DNA of 64,000 nucleotides from Incurvaria masculella (taxonomy: Eukaryota > Arthropoda > Insecta > Lepidoptera > Incurvariidae), in contig OX335655.1 in the NCBI GenBank assembly GCA_946894095.1, positions 17,732,001 to 17,796,000 on the forward strand, read 5' to 3'. Under the pieces are notes generated by a model. That model was not told the origin of the DNA, did no database searches, and was given only the letters and a program-made list of their open reading frames with translations. Below are positions 11,916-21,337 of the stretch, piece by piece. The position numbers and the translations under genes were made by a program. Positions within the stretch are counted from its first letter, which is position 1; every line of letters starts with the position of its first letter.

Positions 11916-12016
11916 ACGTACAACTATGTAATGTACAACCTGGGGTTCTTTAAATAAGGTGTCCGACCTATGTGACCTGGCTGACGGGTATGGTTTTAGC
12001 AGCACTCATGTAAGTT

Positions 12017-12440
12017 TGAGGTGGCCCAACCCGGCGGGACTAACTCATTCGCGGTACACGCTACGCGGACGGTACAAAACCGTGCTGTTGCGCTCTGGGA
12101 CCTTCTCTGTTTCAAAGAAAAAGACAGGCTCCGTGATGAGGAAGATGCAACATGTCCACAAAAAAGACAATGTGCATAATGTATGATTTAGTAAGATTTA
12201 CGAAAATGTTAATTACAAAACGACTTATAGCTAAAAGTAAACCTTTCACCAAAAATCTTACAAAAACCAAATAGATGATAAATCTTGATTAAATAAGCTA
12301 TGTCTGATGACTAATCTTTTTAAGTTTTTCTTACTTTATCATTTGGAGGTGGTCCAAAGTTATTGTATAAAACGCGCGTAAAATTCGAACTTACGGACCT
12401 TATAACCTTTTAAACCAAATAAAGTTTTACAATGCCAATA
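12017..12440 (+). mobile_element. GGTGGCCCAACCC MITE, 3'-truncated copy
   Basis: Seen: starts GGTGGCCCAACCCGGCGGG and follows the full copy at 21338-21869 through AACATGTCCACAAAAAAGAC and TATTGTATAAAACGCGCG. It ends abruptly at AATGCCAATA, exactly where the TTCCGGGAGG element begins. The right terminus is not recovered on the far side of that element, so it was deleted. Confidence 0.75.
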
Positions 12441-13191
12441 TTCCGGGAGGTCACGACATTTTTGGTCACGATAAGGTAAATGGCTGAATCTTGGTTCACA
12501 GGTTAGAGACCAAGCCTCTGATGCTATATATGTCGGTCTGCCTGCGCCAAGTGGTTGCGTTATCTAGATTGGCTATGTAAAAAATATGTTGTTATGTACC
12601 TGCTAATGAACATACTGATTGTCTAGAAATTTTTATTCCTATTAATTATACAACAATAAATAGACGGTTTTTTATTAAATGCTTAAATATACATAAAGTT
12701 ATAACTGTCACCTAAATCGTATATAACTACGAAACGCAACCAAAGATTTGTACAGTTTTGGTATTGCTAAGCTAGTATGTACTGATACTTTCATCAGCCT
12801 TTATTTGCTGCCTTTTACCTTATCATATATATTTTTTGTCACCATAACTACTTGATACACATGATAAGGTAAATGGATGTAAATGACGAAGCATGAAAGT
12901 ATCAATACATACTTGCTTAGCAATACAAAAACTAAACAAATCTTTGGTTGAATTTAGTAGTTATAGGCGATTTAGGTTACAGATATAACTTTAGGTATAT
13001 TTAAGTATTTAATTAAGTAACCGTCTGGTTAATTTTGTATAATTAATAGGTATCAATGTTTCCAGATAATCAGTATATTCATCAGCAGGAACATACCAGC
13101 ATCTCATTAATTTGAGTTTCAGCGACATCTACATTTTAAGCATTGTAATCATATTTTGAAAATAATCTGAAAAAGTATTGGTCGTGACATT

Positions 13192-13266
13192 CGTCGGAAG
13201 CAGGACTTGAGCCTGCGACCTTTGGATTACATGTCCACTGCTCTAAACCAACTGAGCTATCCCGAC
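13192..13266 (-). tRNA. tRNA-like sequence, Thr(TGT)-like, left palindrome arm
   Basis: An exact inverted copy of 13341-13415. It is transcribable divergently from its twin because both internal promoters point outward from the AT-rich centre. Confidence 0.5.
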
Positions 13267-13273
13267 AATTAAT

Positions 13274-13333
13274 TATTAATTATTAATTATTAATTATTAA
13301 TTATTAATTAATTATTATTAATTATTAATATAT
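13274..13333. repeat. AT-only tandem repeat, palindrome loop
   Basis: Sixty bases composed only of A and T, mostly a reiterated TATTAAT/TAATTAT unit, sit between the two identical arms. They are themselves partly self-complementary. Confidence 0.9.
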
Positions 13334-13340
13334 ATTAATT

Positions 13341-13415
13341 GTCGGGATAGCTCAGTTGGTTTAGAGCAGTGGACATGTAATCCAAAGGTCGCAGGCTCAA
13401 GTCCTGCTTCCGACG
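13341..13415 (+). tRNA. tRNA-like sequence, Thr(TGT)-like, right palindrome arm
   Basis: Seen: a 75-nt cloverleaf. The acceptor stem pairs GTCGGGA with TTCCGAC (one G-T). The D stem is GCTC/GAGC. The anticodon stem has four pairs, with loop CATGTAA. The T stem GCAGG/CCTGC encloses CTCAAGT. Box A is TAGCTCAGTTGG and box B is GGCTCAAGTCC. If read normally the anticodon is TGT (Thr). Odd: position 33, almost always T, is A here, and the first anticodon-stem pair is mismatched. The call is therefore a tRNA-derived sequence, possibly transcribed, of uncertain function. No CCA is encoded. Confidence 0.5.
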
Positions 13416-13702
13416 AATGTCACGACCAATACTTTTTCAGATTATTTTCAAAATATGATTACAATGCTTAAAATGTAGATGTCGCTGAAACTCAAATTAA
13501 TGAGATAACGGTAATGTCGTATCCATTAAATACATAAAATTATCATACCAGCATCTATTTTATATAGCCAATCTAGAAAACCCAACCACTTGGCACGGGC
13601 AGACCGACATATTTAGCATCAGAGGGTTGGTCTCTAACATGTGAACCCAGATTCATCCATTTACCTTATCGTGACCAAAAATGTCGTGACCTCCCGGAAT
13701 TT

Positions 13703-14327
13703 CCAGTCATATAAAAAAATCGGCGAACGCTGTGTGGTGAGTGTTAATGTTACATGTGTAGGTAGGTAAGCGAATGTATTATGTGTATTTTTGTATTGCG
13801 GGAGTATCGTAACGGAGCCTACAACGTCCCGCAAAAAAGGGAAGAGCTTATGTTTTGATTGGCTCGTCACTATGGGTACGTCCTTCGGCAAACAACGCAC
13901 AATCAACGCTCGGCATGGATTCTTTATTCGCCAATTCGTCCCTGAAATTATTAAAAACGAAAAAAATGCATCGTATTGTCGTACTGAGGGTCTGAATTTG
14001 CTGGTTGCGTTCGTTATATTTACTTTCAAGTCTAGAGAGGTTAAATCGCTCGAAGTGACCAGTAGGCCAATTCTGGGAATTCCGACTTGGTGAATCCGAA
14101 AGGTTCTCGAGAGGGGAATTCAATTTAACGATTACTTTGTTATTTTGGAAATAGATCTCAGCGCAACACGGAAGGAGTGGCCCGAAATGAAACATTTATA
14201 TTTGTTTCCAAATTCAGCAATAACGAAAAATTAAGTATCCATTTCCATAAGCGAACCGTAAATCCAAATGAATAGGGCAGATAGGATTCAGAATTCAAAT
14301 ACACATGATAGGATTCAGTGAGGATTC
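13703..14327. other. Spacer with no recognised gene
   Basis: Overlapping open frames of 100-122 codons on both strands (13661-14195) have no recognisable domain, and no splice logic supports them. Short GGATTCAG repeats occur at 14283-14330, just before the BEL element. Confidence 0.4.
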
Positions 14328-14332
14328 AGGAG

Positions 14333-15028
14333 TGTGACGGACCGACGCTCAGTAGTGGACTGTACGTAGGCTTTCTTCGTTCGCGTCACCGTCGTAGCCC
14401 AGAGAAGGACGGGCGAGGCGTCTCAATGAAATACGCGTTCGGCTCAACAGCGCCGCCGACCGTGCGGCACCGGAGCGAGGTACGGGAGACGCTCTCGTCG
14501 CGAAACCGGGATCCAGAATCTGACGTGCGGAGTTGAAAACTCAACGCGGCGTAACAGACGTGCAGCCAGTCGGTCCGGACGAAAGTCCGGCCACCGAACA
14601 CCTCTGGCCGAGCGGAACGAATGTTCTACGTCACCGGAGCGAGCAAGCTCAGCTTCCGGCACGTCCGTACGCCTGTCAGATCCCGAATCCAAGTTCAGAC
14701 TGCCTGCTGGGCCGAAACGTGCGCCTTAACATCTCGACCGAGCGATCGCCGGCGGCGCGCAGTAAGCGCGCCTTTGTCTGCCGCCGGCCAATCAGATCGC
14801 TCGGCGCTGCGCTCGCGTCTCGGCCCTGCATGCCAACACGATGACTCATCGTTAATCCCCGGTCTCGTGAGAGCGCCCCCTTACATCGCTCCAGTGAAAC
14901 ACAGTCGGTGGCATGGTTTATTTCAATACAGATACAAGTTAAATAAATATTACAAATACAAACTTAAATTCTAACATTATATACAATTAAATACAAATTT
15001 AGTCTGGAGCTATTTGTCGTCCGTAACA
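14333..15028 (-). repeat. BEL/Pao 3' LTR
   Basis: On the minus strand it starts TGTTACGGACGAC and ends ...CGTCACA. A TATATAATG box (about 14975-14984) and an AATAAA signal (about 14917-14924) lie in the first 120 nt. It is identical to the other LTR over 14565-15028 but differs at ten positions in 14333-14564. Confidence 0.95.
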
Positions 15029-18000
15029 TCGCTCCCGCCGTCGCCGCTTGCCGCGATCTCGGTTGGTAGGACGACGATCTTCTTTACTGGCCGCCTGAAG
15101 ATCCTCCCGCCGGTGAAGACGTCGACGACGCGCGTCACGCCGTCCTTTCCGGGGTAGGCGGCCTCGATGCGTCCGCGCGGCCATACGTTCCTGGGCAGGT
15201 TCGGGTCTGCGATGATTACGATGTCTCCGATCTTGGGCGCTGGTCCACTGCCACGCGGCTCCCGCCGGTGTTGCAGTAGGGGCAGGTACTCGCGCAGCCA
15301 TCTCCGCCAGAACTCATCTGCTAGCTGCTGCGCTCGCCGCCACATCGCCTTCGCGTCCACGTCGTCTGGCTGGAAGCTCCCCGGCGCTGGTAGGTGGCTC
15401 CCGGCTCCGAGCAGAATGTGGTTCGGAGTCAGGGCCTCTGGGTCGTCAGGCGTGACCGCGACATGCGTCAGCGGCCGGGAGTTGATCGTGTTCTCTGCTT
15501 CAGCCAGTAGTGTAGCGAGCGTTTCTTCTCGTGGGTAGCGCTCGTTGAGTGTTGCCCGGAGCGCTTCTTTGGTCGATCGGACGAGCCTTTCCCAGGCTCC
15601 GCCCATGAATGGAGCACCGGGCGGGATGAACCGCCACTCGACGAGATGGTTTGTTGCCTTTTCCCGAATCTCGTCGTAGGCCTGGCGCAGCTCCTTTTCC
15701 GCGCCCTTGAAGTTCGTTCCGATGTCGCTCCATATCTGCCGCGGGCAGCCTCGTCGAGCCATAAATCGGCGCAGGGCCGATATAGCTGAGTCCGTGCTCA
15801 GCGACGCAGCGACCTCTAGGTACAGCGCCCGGCTCGTCAGACATGTGAATAGCGCGACGTATCTTTTTTCTCGGTACCGCGCTACCGTTACTTCGATCGG
15901 CCCAAAGTAGTCGAGGCCGACGTAAGTAAACGGCCGCTCGTGGTGCGCTAGTCGTGTCGGTGGGTGGGCTTGACGCTGCGACAACTTGACGAGTAGTTCC
16001 TCCGCTCTCCGTAGGTGGCGCGATTCGAGTGAGACGAAACCGTCTCTGGCCACGTCGCGCGGAGCCTTTTTCAGCGCCCTCTGTGATCGCGGCGGGCTTG
16101 CGTCTCTCCTCGTTCTTGCATGTCGGCCGGCCGCGGTCGTGCGAGTGCGTTCACGACACAGTTCAATGAACTGCAGCACTCGCGCCGTTGTACTGATGAG
16201 TCTTAACCATGATGAGCACCGATCTGCGTTCGGTACTGCGTGGCTGCCATCTTGAATGTCGTCTGTGGCAGCATTCAATTTTTCTTCGCCGGTGTCAGCA
16301 TTATGTTCTGACTGCTTTTCTGCGGGCCATTGTTCTTCTCGTAGCCGCAGAAAGGCAGGTCCGCTGAACCACCGGTGTCCGGCGCCGAAGTCCGCCGGCG
16401 TGTCGCGTGTGGCGTCGTGCGCTCGCAGCGCCCTCTGTTCGAGGTTGTTTCTCTTCGTCGTCGCTTCGATGCACAGCGACTCCGACCGGAACTGTTCATG
16501 AGCGAGTGTGTCAAACCCGCTCTCCGTCCTTGTAGCGTGAGCACAACTATGTATCGGTCCGGTAGTCGAGCTGCGGCACCCATGTAGAGCCCAGCCCAGC
16601 TGCGTGAGTGAAGCAACAGGCTGGTCCCTGCGTCCACCTTTCAGGGCCCGCGACACTATGAGCGGCCAGTTGTCTTGGCCGATCAACACAGTCGGTGTCG
16701 CGTTCTTGTAAGCGATATGTGGCAGTAGGTCGGCAAGGTGCTCGCAGTAATTCAGGCTCCTTTCTTCGATTGTCTGCGGCGGGAACCTGAGCCGGTCGAT
16801 AGTTCGCGCACCGACTAGGTCATGTTCTTGATCTTCGTTCTTGCCGCGAATGCGCACGTCCACACGCCGCGAGTCGTTCGCGTGTAGTCTTGCTCCACCG
16901 ATGCCCAAGACGCGCAGCGAGTCGAGTCGCCCTTTGACCCCGAGCTTCTGCGCCACGGCCGCGTTGATCATGGTGACCGTGGAGCCCTCGTCCAGAAGGG
17001 CGAACGTGTCGACTGTCGCTTTTGGTCCCGTTAGCGTCACAGGAACAATTTTCAGGAACACGGTGTTCGTCCTTGCAGTTGCGGCAATCTCGTCGGCTGC
17101 TTCACAATATTCCGTCTCTTTCTTCTTGTGGAGCAGTCTGTGATGGTTCATGGTGCAGCCATCTTGCCCGCACGGCTTAGCTCGGCAGCTTAGTCGTCGG
17201 TGTCGGCTCTGCAAACACTTGAAGCACGTGCGGGTCCCCACTGCCATCTCCCACCGCTCGTCGTTCGGAGCGGCCAGAAACTTAGCACAGGCTGCTAAGT
17301 AATGCTCGCCTGAGCACTGAGGACACGTTATTTCGACGGAGCGCTTGTGTTCGCTTTGTCTTGAGCGCTTGTGCTCGTTTACGTCCGCCGCTAACGCCTT
17401 GTCAGTTCGCCGGGGGGCGTCGCGGCGGCGCGCTCCCATAGTGTTGTCTCTTTCGCACGTTTCTGGTTTCGCGAAGGCTCCGCACTTGTCTGCTTCTTCG
17501 TTCAGGAAGCGTGCGACCTTGACAAGCGCCGGTGACTCGTTGCTCTCGTTCGTAGCCGCGAAATCATACCACCGGTAGCGCAGGATGGAAGTCATTTTGT
17601 CGAGAATCAGCTGCAACATTTCCGGGCTGTGCAGATAGTAGGTCTTCTTCAGTGCTCCAACAGCAGCGACGACATTGCTTACGTTGCTCGCGAATATGCA
17701 CAGGTCACGAGCACTGTCGGTAGATTTCGGCAGGAGCTTGAGTTTCTCCATTTCCAGCAACACAAGCGCGTCGGGTCGGCCGAATCTCCTTTCCAGAGCT
17801 GCGATGACGTCATCGGGGTTCGGTTGCGACAGCAACAAGCTCTGCACAACGTCTTTAGCTGCTCCATACAAACTCCGTCGAATGCGAGCCAGGTTCTCGA
17901 CATTCGAGAAGTAGCTCGCCGTGTCCCGGAAAGCGGCTTTAAACGACAGCCACTCTCCGCCGGCACCGTCGAACTTCGGTAGCTCGTGTAGGTACCTGGG

Positions 18001-19026
18001 TGCATCTTGATGTCTTCGCTCGTTCTGTGCAGATAGTGCTGTCACTAGCGTTTCCAGCGTAATCACTTGCGGCGGCGCTGTCGTCGTCGCGGCATGTTGC
18101 GACCCCGGTTCGGCAGGCGGCGTTAGCGGCACTGCAGAATGTTGTCGCCACGGCCCAGTAGATGGCGCTGGCAGCGTCGCGGTGGCGGCGTACGGTTGCG
18201 TTACTTCGCCTTGTTGTGCTCCGATCCACAGGTTTTCTGTCGGCTGCTGCTGTGTAGAGGGCGGTGTCAGCGTCGTCTCTACGGCGACGAGTGGTCGCGG
18301 TGGCGCCGCCGTGGCGATCGGATGCGACGGGGCCGGCGCAGATGCTGAGGGTGCGCTCTGGTTCGGTAGCAGCGATGTTCCAGCCGGCGCCTGTGGACTT
18401 GGCGACGTATCTTGCGGTGGCGGGGCGAGACGGCTCTGGTTCGGCTCCCGCCGGTGATTCTCTTGATCTTGGACCCAGCTTCTCGTTAGCTCGAGTCGCC
18501 GGTCCAGTTCACTTTCGTCGTCATCTTCCGACGACGAATCCTCTTGAAGGCGTTCGAGGCGGGCGCGTGCGTACTCGAGCATGCACTTCGCAAGCTCCTC
18601 CTTTGCAGCGAGCTTGGCTTTCCGACGTCTTCTTAACTTTTCCGAGCGAAGCGACCGCTCGGATTTTCTTTTTCGGCTTGCCGGTCGGTTCTGAGGTGAC
18701 GACTGCTCGGCGGTGACGTCAGCGAGCGTCCGGGCGGCGGCCCCGGCGGTGGCAGCGGCGGCAGCGGCGCGGACGGTGTTCGCAGCGGAGGCAGGTTCTG
18801 TTGTGCGCTCCGTGACGTCATTCGACAAGGCGGCGGTCGTGCCGTGAGACCACGTGTTCGTGCTTGTCTCCAGCGTCGTTCCCTCGGCGGTCGGTGGCGT
18901 GACGGTGGGCGACGCAGCAGGCACTGGAGCGAGGGAGCGGGTCAGGTCGACCTCGCCCCGGTGCGAAAGTTCTTGCTGCAGGCCACGGTCTTGATCCGCG
19001 CCCTTTCTTGACCGTGTGATCGGCAT
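15010..19026 (-). CDS. BEL/Pao gag-protease-integrase polyprotein lacking RT and RNase H (1338 aa)
   Basis: Seen, by residue: a low-complexity basic and proline-rich N-terminus (1-340); a gag region with KFDGAGGEWLSFKAAF (340-520, DUF1759-like); Cys/His knuckles (568-635); an A17-type aspartic protease with FALLDEGSTVTMI (655-815); and an integrase core with Asp1039, Asp1101 and Glu1146 (1030-1170). A C-terminal DUF5641-like region follows (1215-1325). The frame jumps from the RT leader (AHEQFRSESL, 843-852) to the post-RNase H linker (SGPAFLRLREEQWP, 888-901). A second join near 1020-1028 removes the integrase zinc-binding part. Both deletions keep the frame. Odd: the usual SDNGTNF reads SDIGTNF. 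The start is the first ATG after the primer site. The C-terminus overlaps the LTR by 19 nt. This is a non-autonomous element and not a host gene. Confidence 0.9.
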   Translation of the reverse strand: MPITRSRKGADQDRGLQQELSHRGEVDLTRSLAPVPAASPTVTPPTAEGTTLETSTNTWSHGTTAALSNDVTERTTEPASAANTVRAAAAAATAGAAARTLADVTAEQSSPQNRPASRKRKSERSLRSEKLRRRRKAKLAAKEELAKCMLEYARARLERLQEDSSSEDDDESELDRRLELTRSWVQDQENHRREPNQSRLAPPPQDTSPSPQAPAGTSLLPNQSAPSASAPAPSHPIATAAPPRPLVAVETTLTPPSTQQQPTENLWIGAQQGEVTQPYAATATLPAPSTGPWRQHSAVPLTPPAEPGSQHAATTTAPPQVITLETLVTALSAQNERRHQDAPRYLHELPKFDGAGGEWLSFKAAFRDTASYFSNVENLARIRRSLYGAAKDVVQSLLLSQPNPDDVIAALERRFGRPDALVLLEMEKLKLLPKSTDSARDLCIFASNVSNVVAAVGALKKTYYLHSPEMLQLILDKMTSILRYRWYDFAATNESNESPALVKVARFLNEEADKCGAFAKPETCERDNTMGARRRDAPRRTDKALAADVNEHKRSRQSEHKRSVEITCPQCSGEHYLAACAKFLAAPNDERWEMAVGTRTCFKCLQSRHRRLSCRAKPCGQDGCTMNHHRLLHKKKETEYCEAADEIAATARTNTVFLKIVPVTLTGPKATVDTFALLDEGSTVTMINAAVAQKLGVKGRLDSLRVLGIGGARLHANDSRRVDVRIRGKNEDQEHDLVGARTIDRLRFPPQTIEERSLNYCEHLADLLPHIAYKNATPTVLIGQDNWPLIVSRALKGGRRDQPVASLTQLGWALHGCRSSTTGPIHSCAHATRTESGFDTLAHEQFRSESLCIEATTKRNNLEQRALRAHDATRDTPADFGAGHRWFSGPAFLRLREEQWPAEKQSEHNADTGEEKLNAATDDIQDGSHAVPNADRCSSWLRLISTTARVLQFIELCRERTRTTAAGRHARTRRDASPPRSQRALKKAPRDVARDGFVSLESRHLRRAEELLVKLSQRQAHPPTRLAHHERPFTYVGLDYFGPIEVTVARYREKRYVALFTCLTSRALYLEVAASLSTDSAISALRRFMARRGCPRQIWSDIGTNFKGAEKELRQAYDEIREKATNHLVEWRFIPPGAPFMGGAWERLVRSTKEALRATLNERYPREETLATLLAEAENTINSRPLTHVAVTPDDPEALTPNHILLGAGSHLPAPGSFQPDDVDAKAMWRRAQQLADEFWRRWLREYLPLLQHRREPRGSGPAPKIGDIVIIADPNLPRNVWPRGRIEAAYPGKDGVTRVVDVFTGGRIFRRPVKKIVVLPTEIAASGDGGSDVTDDK

Positions 19027-19143
19027 CTTGAGTCTTCCTTCTCTCTTGTTCTGGCTTCGGTGTGGTAGGAGCGCTTCTGCTCAACTGACCACGCTGGAGC
19101 TCTTGATCTTGCCGGGACGACCAGTCTTGCGGGTCTTCCGTCC

Positions 19144-19159
19144 GGCTCGAAGTTACCAA
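19144..19159 (-). other. Candidate primer-binding site of the BEL element
   Basis: Immediately inside the 5' LTR the minus strand reads TTGGTAACTTCGAGCC, beginning with the TGG that pairs with a tRNA CCA end. I could not assign the tRNA. Confidence 0.5.
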
Positions 19160-19855
19160 TGCGACGGACCGACGTTCAGTAGTGGACAGTACGTAGGCTT
19201 TCTTCGTTCGCGTCACCGTCATAGCCCAGAGAAGGACGGGCGAGGCGTCTCAATGAAACTCGCGTTCAGCTCAACAGCGTCGCCGACCGTGCGGCACCGG
19301 AGCGAGGTACGGGAGACGCTCTCGTCGCGAAACCGGGACCCAGAATCTGACGTGCGGAGTTGAAAACTCAACGCGGCGTAACAGACGTGCGGCCAGTCGG
19401 TCCGGACGAAAGTCCGGCCACCGAACACCTCTGGCCGAGCGGAACGAATGTTCTACGTCACCGGAGCGAGCAAGCTCAGCTTCCGGCACGTCCGTACGCC
19501 TGTCAGATCCCGAATCCAAGTTCAGACTGCCTGCTGGGCCGAAACGTGCGCCTTAACATCTCGACCGAGCGATCGCCGGCGGCGCGCAGTAAGCGCGCCT
19601 TTGTCTGCCGCCGGCCAATCAGATCGCTCGGCGCTGCGCTCGCGTCTCGGCCCTGCATGCCAACACGATGACTCATCGTTAATCCCCGGTCTCGTGAGAG
19701 CGCCCCCTTACATCGCTCCAGTGAAACACAGTCGGTGGCATGGTTTATTTCAATACAGATACAAGTTAAATAAATATTACAAATACAAACTTAAATTCTA
19801 ACATTATATACAATTAAATACAAATTTAGTCTGGAGCTATTTGTCGTCCGTAACA
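19160..19855 (-). repeat. BEL/Pao 5' LTR
   Basis: Partner of 14333-15028, of equal length, 10 substitutions in 696 bp, all in the U5-side third. The target duplication AGGAG follows at 19856-19860. Confidence 0.95.
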
Positions 19856-19906
19856 AGGAGTGTGTATTCCTTATGTGAAATAATTGTTCATCCACCCATT
19901 CATCCA

Positions 19907-19987
19907 AATGTGGTGTATTGGGCTAATATCATAACGGTAGTTGTGTGGTATTAGCCATCCATGTCAGGTCACATAAAAAAAAAAAAT
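19907..19987 (+). mobile_element. SINE family S, 3'-end fragment
   Basis: Only the last about 80 bp of the family: TGTGGTGTATTGGGCTAATA, the TTAGCCATCCATGTCAGG motif, and an A run at 19976-19986. It is 5'-truncated and lies 47 bp beyond the BEL element. Confidence 0.8.
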
Positions 19988-20370
19988 TGAAAATTTAAAA
20001 AAATGCGTTCTTTGTCCATTAGCCAAAAGAACAATTTTGCACGGCGACTGCTATTAAACCCTAAACAATTATCAGATCAGTATTTGCCCGTATGTTTGTT
20101 TTGTTTTATAAATATCTGTCTAAGAATCTGTATATTTTCATGTGTATAAGAATCGCATAGTTAGTTAGTTTCGAGAAGCAGAAAGGCCAAGTTCTTGTGA
20201 AAGACGAGAAATTTACTGATTCTGATTTTACCGTACACTCTCACCGACTGCAGCGTTTCAATGACGTACGGGTGTCGGCTGATTTATTTGTCGAATCGCG
20301 CTACTTGACTAGAGTTTCGGTAATGCTCTCTAAAAAGATTTCGCCCGCAGGATACAAATATTCGCCTTTA

Positions 20371-20851
20371 TTCCGGGAGGTCACGACTTTTTTGGTCACA
20401 ATAAGGTAAATGGCTGAATATGGCGGTCTGCCCATGCCAAGTGGTTGCGTTATCCTGCTGATGAATATACTGATTGTCTGGAAACATAGATGCCCATTAA
20501 TTATACAACAATAACCAGTCGGTTATTCAACTAAATCCTTAAATATACTTAAAGTTATATCTATAACCTAAACCGTCTATAACTATGAAATACAACCAAA
20601 GATTTCTTCAGTTTTTGTATTACTAAGCAAGTATGTACTGATACTTTCATGCTTCGTCAGTTGCATTCATTTACCTTATCATATGTAGTTTTGTCACCGT
20701 AACTACTTTTTCAGGCGCATTATCTACGTAACGCAACCACTTGGAGCAGGCAGACGGACACATTTCGCTTCAGAGGGTAGGTCTTTATGCCGTGAACCCA
20801 GTTTCAGCCATTTACGTTATCGTTACCATTTTCGTCGCGACCTCCTAGTCT
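20371..20851 (+). mobile_element. CCGGGAGGTCACGAC element, uninterrupted copy
   Basis: Seen: left end TTCCGGGAGGTCACGAC, right end GTCGCGACCTCCTAG. The two termini are imperfect inverted repeats, about 150 bp, sharing GTAAATGGCTGAA and CCAAGTGGTTGCGTTA. A deletion has removed part of the left arm after GGCTGAATAT. It serves as a reference for the copies at 12441 and 53745. No coding frame is present. Confidence 0.75.
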
Positions 20852-21333
20852 ACTTACACTAAGCCTCCAGTGGATCGGCAATATTGATTGCTTTCCACTC
20901 TGATAAATGGATGTTGTTCATCTCGAAATCTCCGATCCGCGACGAGCCGTTAAGTTCGGTGCCTCTCAGCTGTCAACGCGTCCCAAACTAATTAAGCAAA
21001 TCTCACCGCATTTTCCGGCCGATGAGCACTCACATTTAAATTTGCAGAGGCCCGAGGCCCGAGCGAGCATTAGTGAGCGGCAGTGGTCGGCTAATACTTC
21101 TGTTGGCATCGCCGAGCTACAGTGGCATACAGTCGACGACGGAGAAATATCAAATTTTCCAAAAAACACGAATCAAAGAGTATTCACACCTACACTGAAA
21201 AAAATCATCAGTGAATCTAACTGTAATTCCAATAATAACAACCGTCTTCCGAAGTTATAATAGAGCCAACTAAGTAAATCGGTTACTCTGAGTGAAATCA
21301 GTCAACCTTAAACAATTAATGTTACTGTATCTT
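20852..21333. other. Spacer with an unrecognised 117-codon open frame
   Basis: A plus-strand frame at 20907-21260 starts MDVVHLEISDPRRAVKF and ends in an Asn-rich tail. No domain, splice signal or homology is recognised. It is long for AT-rich spacer, but I do not call it a gene. Confidence 0.2.
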
Positions 21334-21337
21334 TTAA

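Larger units (their letters stand above)
13105..13543. mobile_element. Palindromic tRNA-bearing insertion with 13-bp direct repeats
   Basis: Seen: CATACCAGCATCT lies at 13092-13104 and again at 13544-13556. Joining across the insert recreates the continuous host-MITE sequence seen in the copies at 12600 and 53900, so this is a real insertion with its target duplication. The insert is an inverted repeat with arms 13101-13273 and 13334-13506, identical as far as I can read (about 173 bp). The loop is 60 bp of ATTAATT repeats, and an unpaired 37-nt tail (13507-13543) follows. Each arm carries one tRNA-like cloverleaf. A long target duplication suggests retroposition, but there is no poly-A tail. 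Class unknown. Confidence 0.8.
12441..13702. mobile_element. CCGGGAGGTCACGAC element, inverted dimer with an insertion
   Basis: Seen: the left terminus CCGGGAGGTCACGACATTTT at 12443 is matched by its own inverted copy at 13684-13700. Family copies at 20371 and 53745 instead have a diverged right end, GTCGCGACCTCCTAG. The order is left end to middle (12441 to about 12855), then the same middle and left end inverted (about 12862-13702). The second half is interrupted by the tRNA-bearing palindrome (13105-13543). The unit is thus a palindromic derivative lacking the normal right end. No transposase is present. Confidence 0.75.
14333..19855 (-). mobile_element. BEL/Pao LTR retrotransposon, internally deleted, complete ends
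   Basis: Seen: two 696-bp direct repeats (14333-15028 and 19160-19855), each TG...CA, are flanked by AGGAG at 14328-14332 and 19856-19860. One long minus-strand ORF fills the interior. A primer-site-like TTGGTAACTTCGAGCC follows the 5' LTR on the minus strand (about 19144-19159). Known: 5-bp target duplications and an A17-type protease fused to a BEL-type integrase define BEL/Pao. The reverse transcriptase and RNase H are missing, so this 5.5-kb copy must have moved with help from a complete relative. Intact ends and a long open frame suggest a fairly recent insertion. Confidence 0.95.

Noticed and set aside
13661..14195. Overlapping 100-122-codon frames
   Set aside because: On both strands, part of one lies in a MITE end; no recognisable domain.
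14333..14974. Plus- and minus-strand open frames repeated at 19160-19801
   Set aside because: They lie within the BEL LTRs and are duplicated only because the LTRs are.
18139..18716. Plus-strand open frames across the BEL gag region
   Set aside because: Antisense shadows of the long minus-strand polyprotein.
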